This document shows, one piece after another, positions 51,777 to 60,960 of a DNA stretch of 64,000 bases (positions are counted from its first letter, which is position 1; every line of letters starts with the position of its first letter). The position numbers and the translations under genes were made by a program. Under the pieces are notes generated by a model that saw nothing but the letters and a program-made list of their open reading frames with translations, was not told where the DNA came from and did not search any database. Source of the DNA: JANQIO01 sp043585095 (GTDB lineage: Bacteria > Pseudomonadota > Gammaproteobacteria > Pseudomonadales > Halieaceae); NCBI GenBank assembly GCA_043585095.1, contig CP121321.1, positions 868,001 to 932,000 on the forward strand, written 5' to 3'.

Positions 51777-53267
51777 TTAGGTACCACAAAAAGTCTGCCG
51801 CACGATTTGCTCGGGCCGGGGTGATAGGGCGTACTCGCTATCTGCAGAGTCGTATGTATAGGGCCGTTCCAATCGCTCAACCAGAGCGTGAAAGGGTGCG
51901 AAGTCCCCGTCGTCTTCTGCCGCCCGTATGCAGGCCTCAACAAGGTGATTGCGCGGAATAAAGGCCGGGTTGGCGTTCAGCATCCGTTGCTGGCGCTCGC
52001 TCGGGTCGACGTCTTCAGACGCGGCGCGAGTATCCAGGCGCTGTAACCAGTCTTGCATGGATTCAGGCAGGGTAAAAATTCCCGCTATACTGTGCTCGGT
52101 AACTGCCCGCGGCTCCACCCGCTCTGCAAGTGCACGAAACGTCAGCGTGAAATCCAGCTCACCCTCGGCCATTACGGCCAACAGATCCTGTACCAGCTTT
52201 TCGTCTGCCTCGCCGTCCAGGGTAAGGCCTAGCTTATGCCCCATGAGCTCCTGATGAGCATCCAAAAACTGCGGCGCGAAGGCATCGATGCTGTCCTGTG
52301 CCAATTCCACTGCGGTGTCAGCGTTCTCATGAAGCAGAGGCAACAAGGTTTGTGCGAAGCAGGCGAGGTTCCAATGGGTGATGCCGGGTTGGTTTTCGTA
52401 GGCGTAGCGCCCGCCGTGATCGATAGAGCTGTACACCTGTGCCGGGTTGAAGCTATCCATAAAGGCGCAAGGGCCGTAATCAATGGTTTCGCCGCACACC
52501 AGCATATTGTCGGTGTTCATGACCCCATGGATAAAGCCCAGCATCTGCCAGTGAGCAACCAGCCTTGCCTGCGCTGAAACAACCTGTTGCAACAGAGTCA
52601 GCGCGCGGTTGTCGCTGGCGGGCGCGTTTTCATAGTGTCGGTCCAGACAGTGATCTACCAGGTGCTGCACGGCCTCGGTATCGTCCCGGGACGCAAAAAA
52701 CTGGAAGGTACCAAAGCGAATGTGACTGCTCGCCACGCGAGCCAGCACGGCCCCCGGGTGGATTTCGTTACGGAGCACGCGCTCACCGGTTGTCACGGCC
52801 GCCAGACTGCGGGTCGTCGGAACGCCCAGGGCATGCATGGCCTCACTGACAATGTATTCGCGCAGAACAGGGCCTAGCGGAGCACGTCCGTCGCCGCCGC
52901 GGGAATAGGGGGTTCGTCCTGAGCCTTTCAGCTGAATGTCGTAACGACGTCCGTCAGTAGCAATCACTTCACCCAGCAGCAGTGCACGGCCGTCACCCAG
53001 TTGTGGGTTCCAGCTGCCAAACTGATGACCTGCATAGACTGTGGCAACAGGTTCTGCGCCGTCCGGAACATGGTTGCCGGCAACGGTCGCGATGCCCTCC
53101 GCAGAGGCTAGCCAATCGGGGTCAATACCGAGGAAGCGCGCCAGCGGTGTATTACTGCGAATGGCCCCGGGCGTGCTGACGGGCTCCGGGGACTGCCGCG
53201 CGTAAAAATGCTCGGGAAGTTGAACGTAGCTGTTTTGAAAGGGTAGGCGGGCCGTCGCAGAGCTCAT
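51777..53267 (-). CDS. selO: Protein adenylyltransferase SelO (YdiU)
   Basis: A 496-residue pseudokinase-fold enzyme that transfers AMP to protein serine, threonine or tyrosine residues. YAGHQFGSWNPQLGDGRALLLGEV (about 79-102), GVMNTDNMLVCGETIDYGPCAFMDSF (the D-x-N and DFG-like positions) and the C-terminal FCGT are family blocks. The tail has cysteine, not selenocysteine, at the position that is Sec in eukaryotic SelO. It is linked to redox stress in other bacteria. It is transcribed leftwards and followed by yccF. Confidence 0.92.
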   Translation of the reverse strand: MSSATARLPFQNSYVQLPEHFYARQSPEPVSTPGAIRSNTPLARFLGIDPDWLASAEGIATVAGNHVPDGAEPVATVYAGHQFGSWNPQLGDGRALLLGEVIATDGRRYDIQLKGSGRTPYSRGGDGRAPLGPVLREYIVSEAMHALGVPTTRSLAAVTTGERVLRNEIHPGAVLARVASSHIRFGTFQFFASRDDTEAVQHLVDHCLDRHYENAPASDNRALTLLQQVVSAQARLVAHWQMLGFIHGVMNTDNMLVCGETIDYGPCAFMDSFNPAQVYSSIDHGGRYAYENQPGITHWNLACFAQTLLPLLHENADTAVELAQDSIDAFAPQFLDAHQELMGHKLGLTLDGEADEKLVQDLLAVMAEGELDFTLTFRALAERVEPRAVTEHSIAGIFTLPESMQDWLQRLDTRAASEDVDPSERQQRMLNANPAFIPRNHLVEACIRAAEDDGDFAPFHALVERLERPYTYDSADSEYALSPRPEQIVRQTFCGT

Positions 53268-53312
53268 GTCACAAATCGCTTGGTTAAAGCCAGCTAGTAT
53301 AACGCGAAGCGT

Positions 53313-54599
53313 TCACTCTACGGCAGCGGCAAGGTCTTCTCGTAGCGAGCGGGAAGACAGGTAAAAGTGGCAGACTGACCAGAACATCACCACAGGCAGT
53401 ATATAGAGCATCGCGTAACGCAGTGATTCGGTGCCGAGGCTGGGCTGCAAAAGGTCGCTGACCACGCCAATTGTCCAGGGCCCAAGGCCAAGGCCAATGA
53501 CGTTAATCACCAGAAACAGTATCGCCGATGACATGGTTCGCATCCGCAGGCCTACCAGCCCGTGGGTTGTGGCAATCGTGTTGCCCAGATAGACATTGCT
53601 GAGGATGCCGGGAACGATAGCAAACGCCAGGGCTATATAGGCACTGTCGGCGGTATACACGCCGATCATGAAGGGAATGCTGACCAGCCCGGCAATGACA
53701 GGCAGCCAGACGTACCAACGCTTATCGCGCGGGGCCAGGGCGTCAGCCAGCAGGCCACCGCCAAATACACCGATTGCACCACCGGCGCCGAGAATCAGAG
53801 CTAACCAGGTGCCCAACTCGCCTGTGTTCATGGCGTGGCTACGAATGAAGAAGGAGGCCGTCCAGTTCGCCGCACTATAGCCGCAGAAGGCATTCAGGCC
53901 GGCGGCAAACGCCAGGTTACGAAAAGCTCGGCTGTTCCACAGAGTTGCGACAACCTCGAGAAAGGGAATGGGATCGGCGCTGGCGGCGCGATTTTCTGAC
54001 TGGCCGCGAACTGGCTCTGCCATGGTTGTTCGTACCAGAATCGCCAATAAGATGCCCGGTACGCCCACAACCATAAAGGCGACCCGCCATCCAAAAAATT
54101 CATTGAGCCAGCCACCGGCAAGGAAGCCAAACAAAATGCCCCAACTGACGCCGGTAGAATAAAAGCCCAGCGCGCTGGCGCGGCGTTCCGGCGGAAAAAT
54201 GTCCGAGATAATAGAATGCGATGGCGGGCTACCGCCGGCTTCGCCTATGCCGACACCGATTCGCGCCATCAGAAGTTGCACAAAATTGTGTACGAGGCCG
54301 CTGATCGCGGTCATAAAGCTCCAGATGAACAGGGAAAGTGCGACGATGTTGCGTCGATTGCCATTGTCTGCCCAGCGCGCAATCGGAATGCCAGCGGTCA
54401 CGTAGAACGCGGCGAAAGCAAAGCCGGTAAGCAGACCTAGCTGAGAATCTGACAGGCTAAGATCGGCTTTGATCGATTCTTGAAGAATGGCCAGTAACTG
54501 GCGATCGATAAAATTAAAGCTGTACACCACGGTAAGCGTGCCCAGTGCGTAATACGCGCTGCGATGAGTAGCGTAGGGTGTTCCCTCGACTGTGTGCAT
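53313..54599 (-). CDS. Spinster-type MFS transporter
   Basis: A 428-residue major-facilitator protein. The N-half has YSFNFIDRQLLAILQESIKADLSLSDSQLGLLTGFAFAAFY and ARIGVGIGEAGGSPPSHSIISDIFPPERRA, the characteristic spinster/Spns pattern, seen in sphingolipid and lysophospholipid transporters of eukaryotes and in many bacterial homologues. About 12 hydrophobic segments. The ligand cannot be predicted; a lipid or organic anion is possible. It is a single gene between selO and the small secreted protein gene. Confidence 0.87.
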   Translation of the reverse strand: MHTVEGTPYATHRSAYYALGTLTVVYSFNFIDRQLLAILQESIKADLSLSDSQLGLLTGFAFAAFYVTAGIPIARWADNGNRRNIVALSLFIWSFMTAISGLVHNFVQLLMARIGVGIGEAGGSPPSHSIISDIFPPERRASALGFYSTGVSWGILFGFLAGGWLNEFFGWRVAFMVVGVPGILLAILVRTTMAEPVRGQSENRAASADPIPFLEVVATLWNSRAFRNLAFAAGLNAFCGYSAANWTASFFIRSHAMNTGELGTWLALILGAGGAIGVFGGGLLADALAPRDKRWYVWLPVIAGLVSIPFMIGVYTADSAYIALAFAIVPGILSNVYLGNTIATTHGLVGLRMRTMSSAILFLVINVIGLGLGPWTIGVVSDLLQPSLGTESLRYAMLYILPVVMFWSVCHFYLSSRSLREDLAAAVE

Positions 54600-54667
54600 A
54601 TCATTATTTTTATAGGCTAATCAGGCGCTTAGACTAGCACAGCAGCCCGCGATAGGAAGTACCTGGC

Positions 54668-54707
54668 CTGAACAGAAAAGCATCCGCCAGGCAGCGCCTG
54701 GGGATGC
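54668..54707 (-). terminator. Rho-independent terminator on the minus strand
   Basis: GCATCC and CCAGGC (54680-54692, one bulged G) pair with GCCTGG and GGATGC (54696-54707), 12 paired bases around a 3-base loop. Reading on the minus strand the hairpin is followed by TTTTCTGTT (down to about 54671). This fits termination of the 108-residue gene that ends at 54766. Confidence 0.75.
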
Positions 54708-54765
54708 CTGGATGGAGCCGCTGCCAGTCTGCCTTTAATAGCGACCTGATCCGCCGCGAATCCTG

Positions 54766-55092
54766 TTAGCGAGTCTGCGCATCGTTGCGCTGTCGATAGA
54801 TGCTGGCACGATTGGCATCCGCCGTGCCGCGCAGTTTAGTGCGTTCGCGGCGCGTTAGTTCTCCGTCTGCACGCATACGCTGCTCCATACGCTCAAATCG
54901 AGCTTGTGACTGCCCCAGCCGGCCCGCCTCCCGGCGCGTCAGGCTGCCATCTTCGATGCCGCTACGAATAGATTGCCGCTGGTTTTCCTGCCGTTGGTTG
55001 ATGCCTGCGGCTTCCGCAGCGGAGACGCTCGGTGTGGAACTTAGTGTGGAGCTCATTAATAGGGCGCTGAGTAAGGCTAAATGAATCTTCAT
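54766..55092 (-). CDS. Small exported protein with two arginine-rich repeats, unknown function
   Basis: A 108-residue protein. A signal peptide is visible (HLALLSALLMSSTLSSTPSVSA), followed by an Arg/Gln/Glu-rich mature part in which GSLTRREAGRLGQSQARFERME and GELTRRERTKLRGTADANRASI are partial internal repeats. The R-x-x-G-x-L-T-R-R-E pattern is seen in secreted hypothetical proteins of gammaproteobacteria and suggests a charged helical bundle that may bind metal or nucleic acid. It is divergent from pit and has its own terminator. Confidence 0.68.
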   Translation of the reverse strand: MKIHLALLSALLMSSTLSSTPSVSAAEAAGINQRQENQRQSIRSGIEDGSLTRREAGRLGQSQARFERMEQRMRADGELTRRERTKLRGTADANRASIYRQRNDAQTR

Positions 55093-55233
55093 GTTTCTCT
55101 CCTGCTCTTGCTATAGAGGGTTGAAGCTAAATCACAATGCGTCGTAATTTCGACGTTCACAATCTAAAACGCGGCAGAGCGATACGGGCTGACAGTCGTA
55201 CTGTAAAAAAGTGTAAAGACCGGTATTCACGGT

Positions 55234-55244
55234 AATGTCACATT
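55234..55244. promoter_or_regulatory. AATGT-C-ACATT dyad upstream of pit
   Basis: A perfect 5-1-5 palindrome between the divergent small-protein and pit genes, with the same AATGTNACATT core as the 15-base dyad upstream of the TonB receptor. A candidate binding site; no factor is assigned. Confidence 0.4.
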
Positions 55245-55325
55245 TTTGTCTCAAAGTGACGGGTTTACGCGCGCCGCTCGGAAAGCCGGTCGCGCTTTTC
55301 GCGTCCGACACAGCAAGGATTGAGG

Positions 55326-56900
55326 ATGTTCGGTGACAAGCTAAATCTGTTTTTCTTCGCTCTGCTCGCCGTTACCGGAGTGCTGTTTCTGAACTGGGGC
55401 CTGAACTATGTCGACGGATCGCAAACTAGCTTGTTTGTGTTGGCGACCCTGTTCGGCCTGTTTATGGCGTTCAATATTGGCGGCAACGATGTCGCCAACT
55501 CATTTGGCACCTCGGTTGGCGCCGGCACGCTCACCATCAAGCAAGCGCTGGCAGTGGCGGCGGTGTTCGAGGTTAGCGGTGCGATGCTGGCGGGTGGTGC
55601 GGTTACCAACACAATCCGCAAGGGCATTGTGGATCTGGATGCCCTAACGGCCGGGCAGGGCTTCGATGCCATGGACTTCGTGTACATCATGATGTCCGCA
55701 CTGCTGGCTGCAGCGATCTGGCTGTTAATTGCGACACGGCGGGGCTGGCCGGTTTCCACCACCCACTCGATTATTGGGGGAATCGTCGGCAGTTCGGTCA
55801 CCCTTGGCGCCATTGTCAGTGGTTTCAGTGACGCGCTGGAGCTGGTGCAGTGGAGCAAGATTGGCGCGATAGTGCTGTCCTGGGTACTGTCTCCCGTATT
55901 GGGTGGGCTGGTGTCCTACGCGCTGTATTCAGCGATAAAGAGCCGCGTGCTGATGTACAACGATGCCGCCAAGGAGCAGCTCGACGCGCTGGACCTGGAA
56001 GCGGAAGCGGTACGTGAACGCCACACTTCCGCGTTCCAACGATTGTCTGAGTTGGAACAAGTCGCCTTCACTGCGGCGATGTCGCGCGACGCTGCCCACT
56101 GGCAGATGGCGGGCGAGCGGCCCAATCATCCCTTTGAATCGGAGTACTACCGCGAGCTGTACGCGGTAGAACAGAAGCGAGAGAATATTGATGCTCACAA
56201 GGCCTTGGTATGGCTGGTGCCCCTGATAGCCGCGCTTGCCTCCACTGTGATAACGGCCATGCTGTTGTACAAGGGGCTTAAAAACATGCACCTGGGTCTT
56301 AGCGACCTGCAAAATATGCTGATCATTATGATGGTCGCAGCCTCGGTGTGGATGGTGCTGTACATTTTGGCCCGTACCCTGAGGGCGCGATCCCTGGATC
56401 AATCCACTTTCCTGTTGTTTAGCTGGATGCAGGTGTTTACTGCAGCAGGTTTTGCCTTCAGCCATGGATCGAATGACATCGCCAACGCGATTGGGCCTTT
56501 TGCTGCGGTGCTGGACGTGCTTCGCGCAGGTGAGATCAACGCTCAGGCACCGGTGCCGCCGGCCGCCATGCTGTCATTCGGTATCGCGCTGGTCGCAGGG
56601 CTTTGGTTTATTGGCAAGGACGTTATCGCAACTGTGGGAACCAACCTGACGCGCATGCACCCTGCATCTGGATTCTCCGCCGAACTCTCGGCAGCGGCAG
56701 TGGTGCTGTTGGCTTCAGCGTTTGGTATTCCGGTTTCCAGCACCCATATTCTGGTCGGCGCTGTATTGGGAATTGGGCTTGCCAATCGTTCTACAAATTG
56801 GGAACTCATGCGTCCGATTGGCGCCGCGTGGGTTATCACATTGCCAGCCGCGGCGCTGTTAAGCGCCGGCACCTTCCTGTTGCTTCGCGCTGTATTTTGA
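55326..56900 (+). CDS. pit: Inorganic phosphate transporter, Pit family
   Basis: A 524-residue permease with both PHO4 signature repeats: NIGGNDVANSFGTSVGAGTLT near residue 45 and FSHGSNDIANAIGPFAAV near residue 378. STTHSIIGGIVGSSVTLG and SSTHILVGAVLGIG are the paired inner loops. A long central cytoplasmic region (about residues 215-280) is charged and helical. It exchanges metal-phosphate with protons. ATG 55326 has AAGGATTGAGG just before it; an in-frame TTG at 55320 lies within that site. The upstream region has only a weak PHO-box-like sequence. Confidence 0.93.
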   Translation: MFGDKLNLFFFALLAVTGVLFLNWGLNYVDGSQTSLFVLATLFGLFMAFNIGGNDVANSFGTSVGAGTLTIKQALAVAAVFEVSGAMLAGGAVTNTIRKGIVDLDALTAGQGFDAMDFVYIMMSALLAAAIWLLIATRRGWPVSTTHSIIGGIVGSSVTLGAIVSGFSDALELVQWSKIGAIVLSWVLSPVLGGLVSYALYSAIKSRVLMYNDAAKEQLDALDLEAEAVRERHTSAFQRLSELEQVAFTAAMSRDAAHWQMAGERPNHPFESEYYRELYAVEQKRENIDAHKALVWLVPLIAALASTVITAMLLYKGLKNMHLGLSDLQNMLIIMMVAASVWMVLYILARTLRARSLDQSTFLLFSWMQVFTAAGFAFSHGSNDIANAIGPFAAVLDVLRAGEINAQAPVPPAAMLSFGIALVAGLWFIGKDVIATVGTNLTRMHPASGFSAELSAAAVVLLASAFGIPVSSTHILVGAVLGIGLANRSTNWELMRPIGAAWVITLPAAALLSAGTFLLLRAVF

Positions 56901-56945
56901 CGCTAGCGGGAACTCCAGGGATGAGCGCTCTGGTCTGGAGAGCGT

Positions 56946-57368
56946 TTAAGCGGCTTCGGCGATGCTGCGGATCCGTGCCACCATGGCACGTAGGCCGTTG
57001 CCCCGGGTAGGGGAGAGATGGTTAAGCAATTCCAACTGATCAAAGTAGCCATCGATATCGAATGCCAGCACCTGCTCAGGCGTTTTGTGATTGTAGGCTG
57101 CCAGCACAACACCCAGGAGCCCCTTGACGATGAAAGCGTCGCTGTCCACTGCAATGTCCAGTTTGCCATCGGTGAGCGCCGTATCAATCCAGACCTGGCT
57201 TTGGCATCCGCGCACAAGCCGCTCTTCTGTGTGCAGACTGTCGTCCATTGGCGGCAGCTCTTTGCCCAGATCAATGATGTACTTGTAGCGATCTTCCCAG
57301 GCATCAAAGAAACTCAGAGTCTCTACGATGTCATCACTGGAAATGCTGTGGCCGAAAGGATTACTCAT
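56946..57368 (-). CDS. sufE: Cysteine desulfuration protein SufE
   Basis: A 140-residue SufE protein. The persulfide-accepting cysteine is in LVRGCQSQVW (about residues 52-61), and DGYFDQLELLNHLSPTRGNGLRAMVARIR is the C-terminal family block. It takes sulfur from SufS and passes it to the SufBCD scaffold. It is the last gene of the suf operon in the window, 31 bases after sufT. Confidence 0.92.
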   Translation of the reverse strand: MSNPFGHSISSDDIVETLSFFDAWEDRYKYIIDLGKELPPMDDSLHTEERLVRGCQSQVWIDTALTDGKLDIAVDSDAFIVKGLLGVVLAAYNHKTPEQVLAFDIDGYFDQLELLNHLSPTRGNGLRAMVARIRSIAEAA

Positions 57369-57399
57369 GTGCAGCGCCTGAAACGTTGGCCGTGTTATA

Positions 57400-57942
57400 T
57401 CAGAAGAACATGCCGGTTTCGAGTTGGGCTTCTTCGCTCATCATGTCGCGATGCCATGGCGGATCGAAGACGAGTTCCACAGAGACTTCCTTGACGTGAG
57501 GAACCAGCGCAACACGATGCTCAACATCTCCTACCAGTACCGGACCCATGCCACAGGCCGGGGCCGTAAGGGTCATGTCGATGCCGACCCGACCGGTGCT
57601 TTGGTCTATGTCCAGCGAATAAATGAGACCCAGATTCACCAGATCTACCGGTATTTCCGGGTCAAACACCGTATGCAGTGCTTCCCACACTTGTGTCTCG
57701 TCGATCTGTCCGTCAGCGGGCGCCTCAAAGGACAGTTTGATAGGCTCCAACCCCAGGGCGTCAGCGTCGGTACCGTCAACGCGCACCATGTTGCCGTTGT
57801 AGGTAAGCGTATAGTTGCCGCCCAGCGACTGCGTTAGGGTGACGAAAGTATGCGCAGGAATAGTGACTTTATCGCCTACAGGGACCAGTCTGGCGGGGCA
57901 GTCTCGATTGGTCGTCAGAATCGTACGTTCTTGTGAGTTCAA
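57400..57942 (-). CDS. sufT: SufT, iron-sulfur assembly factor (DUF59)
   Basis: A 180-residue protein with ERTILTTNRDCPARLVPVGDKVTIPAHTFVTLTQSLGG at the N-terminus and the DUF59 core DPEIPVDLVNLGLIY, TLTAPACGMGPVL and DPPW. SufT helps load clusters onto target proteins, especially those with high demand. The TTG at 57940-57942 is preferred: AGGAACC precedes it and the rest of the longer frame (to 58026) is a 13-base repeat tract and atypical sequence. It lies between the A-type carrier and sufE. Confidence 0.85.
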   Translation of the reverse strand: MNSQERTILTTNRDCPARLVPVGDKVTIPAHTFVTLTQSLGGNYTLTYNGNMVRVDGTDADALGLEPIKLSFEAPADGQIDETQVWEALHTVFDPEIPVDLVNLGLIYSLDIDQSTGRVGIDMTLTAPACGMGPVLVGDVEHRVALVPHVKEVSVELVFDPPWHRDMMSEEAQLETGMFF

Positions 57943-57974
57943 AGTGGTTCCTGTGCTGTGACTGTCCTTACCGC

Positions 57975-58013
57975 CGTCCTGACCGGCTGTCCTGACCGGC
58001 CGTCCTGACAGGC
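57975..58013. repeat. Three 13-base tandem repeats upstream of sufT
   Basis: CGTCCTGACCGGC, TGTCCTGACCGGC and CGTCCTGACAGGC are contiguous (57975-58013), with a partial fourth unit following. They lie in the 103-base leader between the A-type carrier gene and the TTG start of sufT, and a longer open frame reads through them. A small tandem duplication that might form structure in the operon mRNA. Confidence 0.75.
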
Positions 58014-58045
58014 CGTCTGGCATCAATGGACGACGCCTGGGAAGA

Positions 58046-58402
58046 TTATTCTATGCTGAAGCTTTCGCCACAGCCGCAGGCGGCGGTGACGTTTGGGTTC
58101 TTGAACTTGAGCATACGGTTGATGCCCTCGCGAACGTAATCCAACTCAGTGCCGCGCAGAAAACCGATGGAGCCAGCATCAACAAAAACGTTCATACCGT
58201 TATCCAGATCAATCTCCAGATCACTGTCCATGCCATCGTTAACTTCTTCCATGACGTACATGTAGCCTGTGCAACCACTCTCTTTAACGCTGATACGTAC
58301 GGCGCTGGCGCCTTTCGCCGATGCGGTTTGCTTCAGGTGCGAAGCCGCTTCTGGCGTCACACTCAGTACGTCGGTGCGTGCGTCAAATGTCTCTACAGTC
58401 AT
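58046..58402 (-). CDS. A-type iron-sulfur carrier (SufA/ErpA family)
   Basis: A 118-residue HesB/IscA-fold protein with SGCTGYMYVM (about residue 39-48, first cysteine) and C-terminal ACGCGESFSIE, giving the three conserved cysteines. It carries clusters from SufBCD to targets. Position in the suf operon (31 bases after sufS) makes SufA the likely role, but ErpA-type function cannot be excluded from sequence. Confidence 0.9.
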   Translation of the reverse strand: MTVETFDARTDVLSVTPEAASHLKQTASAKGASAVRISVKESGCTGYMYVMEEVNDGMDSDLEIDLDNGMNVFVDAGSIGFLRGTELDYVREGINRMLKFKNPNVTAACGCGESFSIE

Positions 58403-58432
58403 AGCGTATACCTCTCTTTGTCGCGGCGTGAC

Positions 58433-59677
58433 TCAGCCGAACAATGTTTGTGCTTTTCGAATACCCGCGAACAGCGCATCGACGTCGTCTCGCGTATTGT
58501 ACAGCGTATAGCTGGCCCGCGCGGTGCCAGGCACGCCATAGCGTTCCATTAGTGGTTGGGCGCAATGGTGTCCTGTGCGTACGGCGATTCCCTGCTGATC
58601 CAGCAACATACCCAGATCCGAAGGGTGACAACCATCCAGCAGAAAGCTGAAGATGCCTGCCGCCTGCCTGGGTTCGCCAACGCGTCGCAAACCAGTGATA
58701 TCTGCAGCTTGCTCCAGCGTGTAATCCAGCAACATGGTCTCGTGTGCTGCAGCGGCGACGCGGTCGATGCCGTTCAGGTAATCAATCGCGGCAGCTAAAC
58801 CGATGGCTCCAGCGATGTTGGGGGTGCCAGCTTCAAATTTAAAGGGCAGGGTGTTAAACGTGGTGCCCGCAAACGATACGGTTTCAATCATTTCGCCACC
58901 GCCCAAAAACGGCGGCATTGCGTCAAGTAACGACTCCCGGCCCCATAATACGCCGATGCCCGTGGGGCCGAACAACTTGTGGCCGGAAAAGGTGTAGAAA
59001 TCGCAGTCCAACGCCTGCACGTCTACCGGCCAATGCGCAACGGCTTGTGCGCCATCGATTAACACCTTGGCGCCAACCGCGTGGGCTTTTTCGATAACCA
59101 GCTCGACCGGGTTTACGGTGCCAATCGCGTTCGAGACATGATTCAGAGCCACCATTTTTACCGTGGAATCCAGCATCGCATCAAAGGCTTCGAGATCAAT
59201 TTCACCGTTTTCCAGAACAGGGATGGGCTCAACGGTGGCTCCGGTCGCGGCGCAAATCATTTGCCAGGGAACAATATCGCTGTGGTGTTCGAGATAGGGC
59301 AGTAAGACACGGTCTCCTGGACCCAGGTTGCTGCGCCCCCAGCTGTTGGCGACCAGGTTGATGCCCTCGGTAACGCCTCGTACCCAGAGTATCTGGCTTG
59401 GGCTTGGGCTGTTGAGAAACTGTGAGACTTTTTCTCTGGCGCTTTCAAAGCTGCGTGTCGCCCGGTCACTTAGAGCGTGTGCGCCCCGATGTACATTCGA
59501 GTTGTCGTGCCGGTAGTAGTGGGATATGGCATCGATGACAGCGTTGGGTTTCTGCGTTGTCGCCGCGTTGTCCAAATACACCAATGGATGCCCGTTAACC
59601 TCCTGCTTGAGGATAGGGAAATCTTCCCGAATCCGCGCAGCATCGAAGATCGGCTTCGGTGAATTCGCTACGGTCAT
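58433..59677 (-). CDS. sufS: Cysteine desulfurase SufS
   Basis: A 414-residue group II cysteine desulfurase. The PLP lysine is in FYTFSGHKLFGPTG and the persulfide cysteine in VRTGHHCAQPLM, in the short-loop form typical of SufS. It removes sulfur from cysteine for SufE. Its start overlaps the end of sufD by four bases, and the SufE partner lies at the end of the operon. Confidence 0.95.
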   Translation of the reverse strand: MTVANSPKPIFDAARIREDFPILKQEVNGHPLVYLDNAATTQKPNAVIDAISHYYRHDNSNVHRGAHALSDRATRSFESAREKVSQFLNSPSPSQILWVRGVTEGINLVANSWGRSNLGPGDRVLLPYLEHHSDIVPWQMICAATGATVEPIPVLENGEIDLEAFDAMLDSTVKMVALNHVSNAIGTVNPVELVIEKAHAVGAKVLIDGAQAVAHWPVDVQALDCDFYTFSGHKLFGPTGIGVLWGRESLLDAMPPFLGGGEMIETVSFAGTTFNTLPFKFEAGTPNIAGAIGLAAAIDYLNGIDRVAAAAHETMLLDYTLEQAADITGLRRVGEPRQAAGIFSFLLDGCHPSDLGMLLDQQGIAVRTGHHCAQPLMERYGVPGTARASYTLYNTRDDVDALFAGIRKAQTLFG

Positions 59678-60960
59678 ACCAGGTGCCTTATCAGCTCGGG
59701 ATCCCTGGAAAGTCGTTGCGCCAGCAGAGGGTGGATGAAGTCCTTCAGCGCAGCACTGTCCAGATTCTCGACGAGTTCGTTGATGAAGCCGTAGCTCAGC
59801 ATCACTTCCGCTTCGTCCGCGCCGACGCCGCGGGTGCGCAGGTAATGCAGCATGCCTTCATCAAGCTGGGCCACGGTGGCGCCGTGCGCACACTGCACGT
59901 CGTCAGCATAGATTTCGAGTTCGGGCTTGGTGTTAATCTCGGCGCTCTTGCTGGTCAACAAGTTTTTGTTGCTGAGTTCTGCGCGAGTCTTTTGCGCATC
60001 TTTATGAATATGAATGCGGCCGTTGAATACGGCGCTGGCTTCGTCACCGATGATGCCCCGGAAGACGATGTCCGAGGTGCAGTGCGGCACCTCGTGTTCC
60101 AGGGTGGTGTGGTAGTCAACGTGTTCACTGCCACTGAGCAGGTATAAACCGTTCAGGTCGCAATGCGCTCCGGGACCGACATGCTGTATGACGATATCGA
60201 TGCGCTTCAAATCACTGCCGAGGGCAAGGTGAAAGCTGTCTAAATGGCTGTCCCTGCCGAGACGCGCGTGTACGCCGCCGATATGCATGGCCCCGCCTTC
60301 TTCACAGTGCAGGCGCCGGTGCAGCAGCTTGGCACCCGGACCCAATAAAAGTTCGGTGATGCCATTGGTAAATGCAGCGGCAGACTGACCGCAAAAATGC
60401 TCGATCACACGTCCCCTTGCGTTGTCATCGGCAAGCACTAACAGGCGCTGATTCACCGTGAAGGCAGGTTCCTGAGCTGAGCTCACATACACGATATGCA
60501 GTGCCTCGGGCATGTCGGCGTTGGCCGCCAAATGCAGGAACAGACCGTCACTCAAGGTGGCATCATTCAAGTTGGCAAAAACGTGCTTACCGCCATCCAC
60601 TGCAGTGCCGAGATGCTCGCGAATCAAGGCTGCCTGATCGTCGTCGGCATCTGCGAAGCGCAGCAGAGTTACACCCTGTGGCAACTCAAGGTCGGCTACT
60701 GAACCCTGTAACTGACCGTCTATCAGGACGATACGCGGCCCACCCAAATCCGGCAGTGCGCTGATGTCGGTAGACTGGGGCGAGGGGGCTGCCGTGAACT
60801 CGCGATCCAAAAGATGCAGGCTGGTGTACTTCCAGTCCTCGGTGCGCCGCGTTGGCCGCTCTGTGTCTGTCCAGCGGGCTCGGCCAGCGTCGCGCAGTGG
60901 CGTTAACCACTCCGGCGCTTCACTATCTATCAGCAGGCCTTTAGCAAAGTCCGACATCAA
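59674..60960 (-). CDS. sufD: FeS assembly protein SufD
   Basis: A 428-residue SufB/D paralogue: RRTEDWKYTSLHLLD at the N-terminus, GPGAKLLHRRLH, DSFHLALGSDLKRIDI and QCAHGATVAQLDEGMLHYLRTRG at the end (the family C-terminal block with H and C-containing strands). It forms the SufBC2D scaffold with SufB and SufC. The start overlaps sufC by four bases (ATGA-type). Confidence 0.94.
   Translation of the reverse strand: MMSDFAKGLLIDSEAPEWLTPLRDAGRARWTDTERPTRRTEDWKYTSLHLLDREFTAAPSPQSTDISALPDLGGPRIVLIDGQLQGSVADLELPQGVTLLRFADADDDQAALIREHLGTAVDGGKHVFANLNDATLSDGLFLHLAANADMPEALHIVYVSSAQEPAFTVNQRLLVLADDNARGRVIEHFCGQSAAAFTNGITELLLGPGAKLLHRRLHCEEGGAMHIGGVHARLGRDSHLDSFHLALGSDLKRIDIVIQHVGPGAHCDLNGLYLLSGSEHVDYHTTLEHEVPHCTSDIVFRGIIGDEASAVFNGRIHIHKDAQKTRAELSNKNLLTSKSAEINTKPELEIYADDVQCAHGATVAQLDEGMLHYLRTRGVGADEAEVMLSYGFINELVENLDSAALKDFIHPLLAQRLSRDPELIRHLV

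Noticed and set aside
51777..51785. Selenocysteine at the SelO C-terminus
   Set aside because: The frame ends in Cys-Gly-Thr and a normal stop; no in-frame TGA precedes it.
55189..55218. PHO box before pit
   Set aside because: CTGACAG and CTGTAAA are spaced 12 bases apart and the second pair is out of register; the match to CTGTCAT-N4-CTGTCAT is poor.
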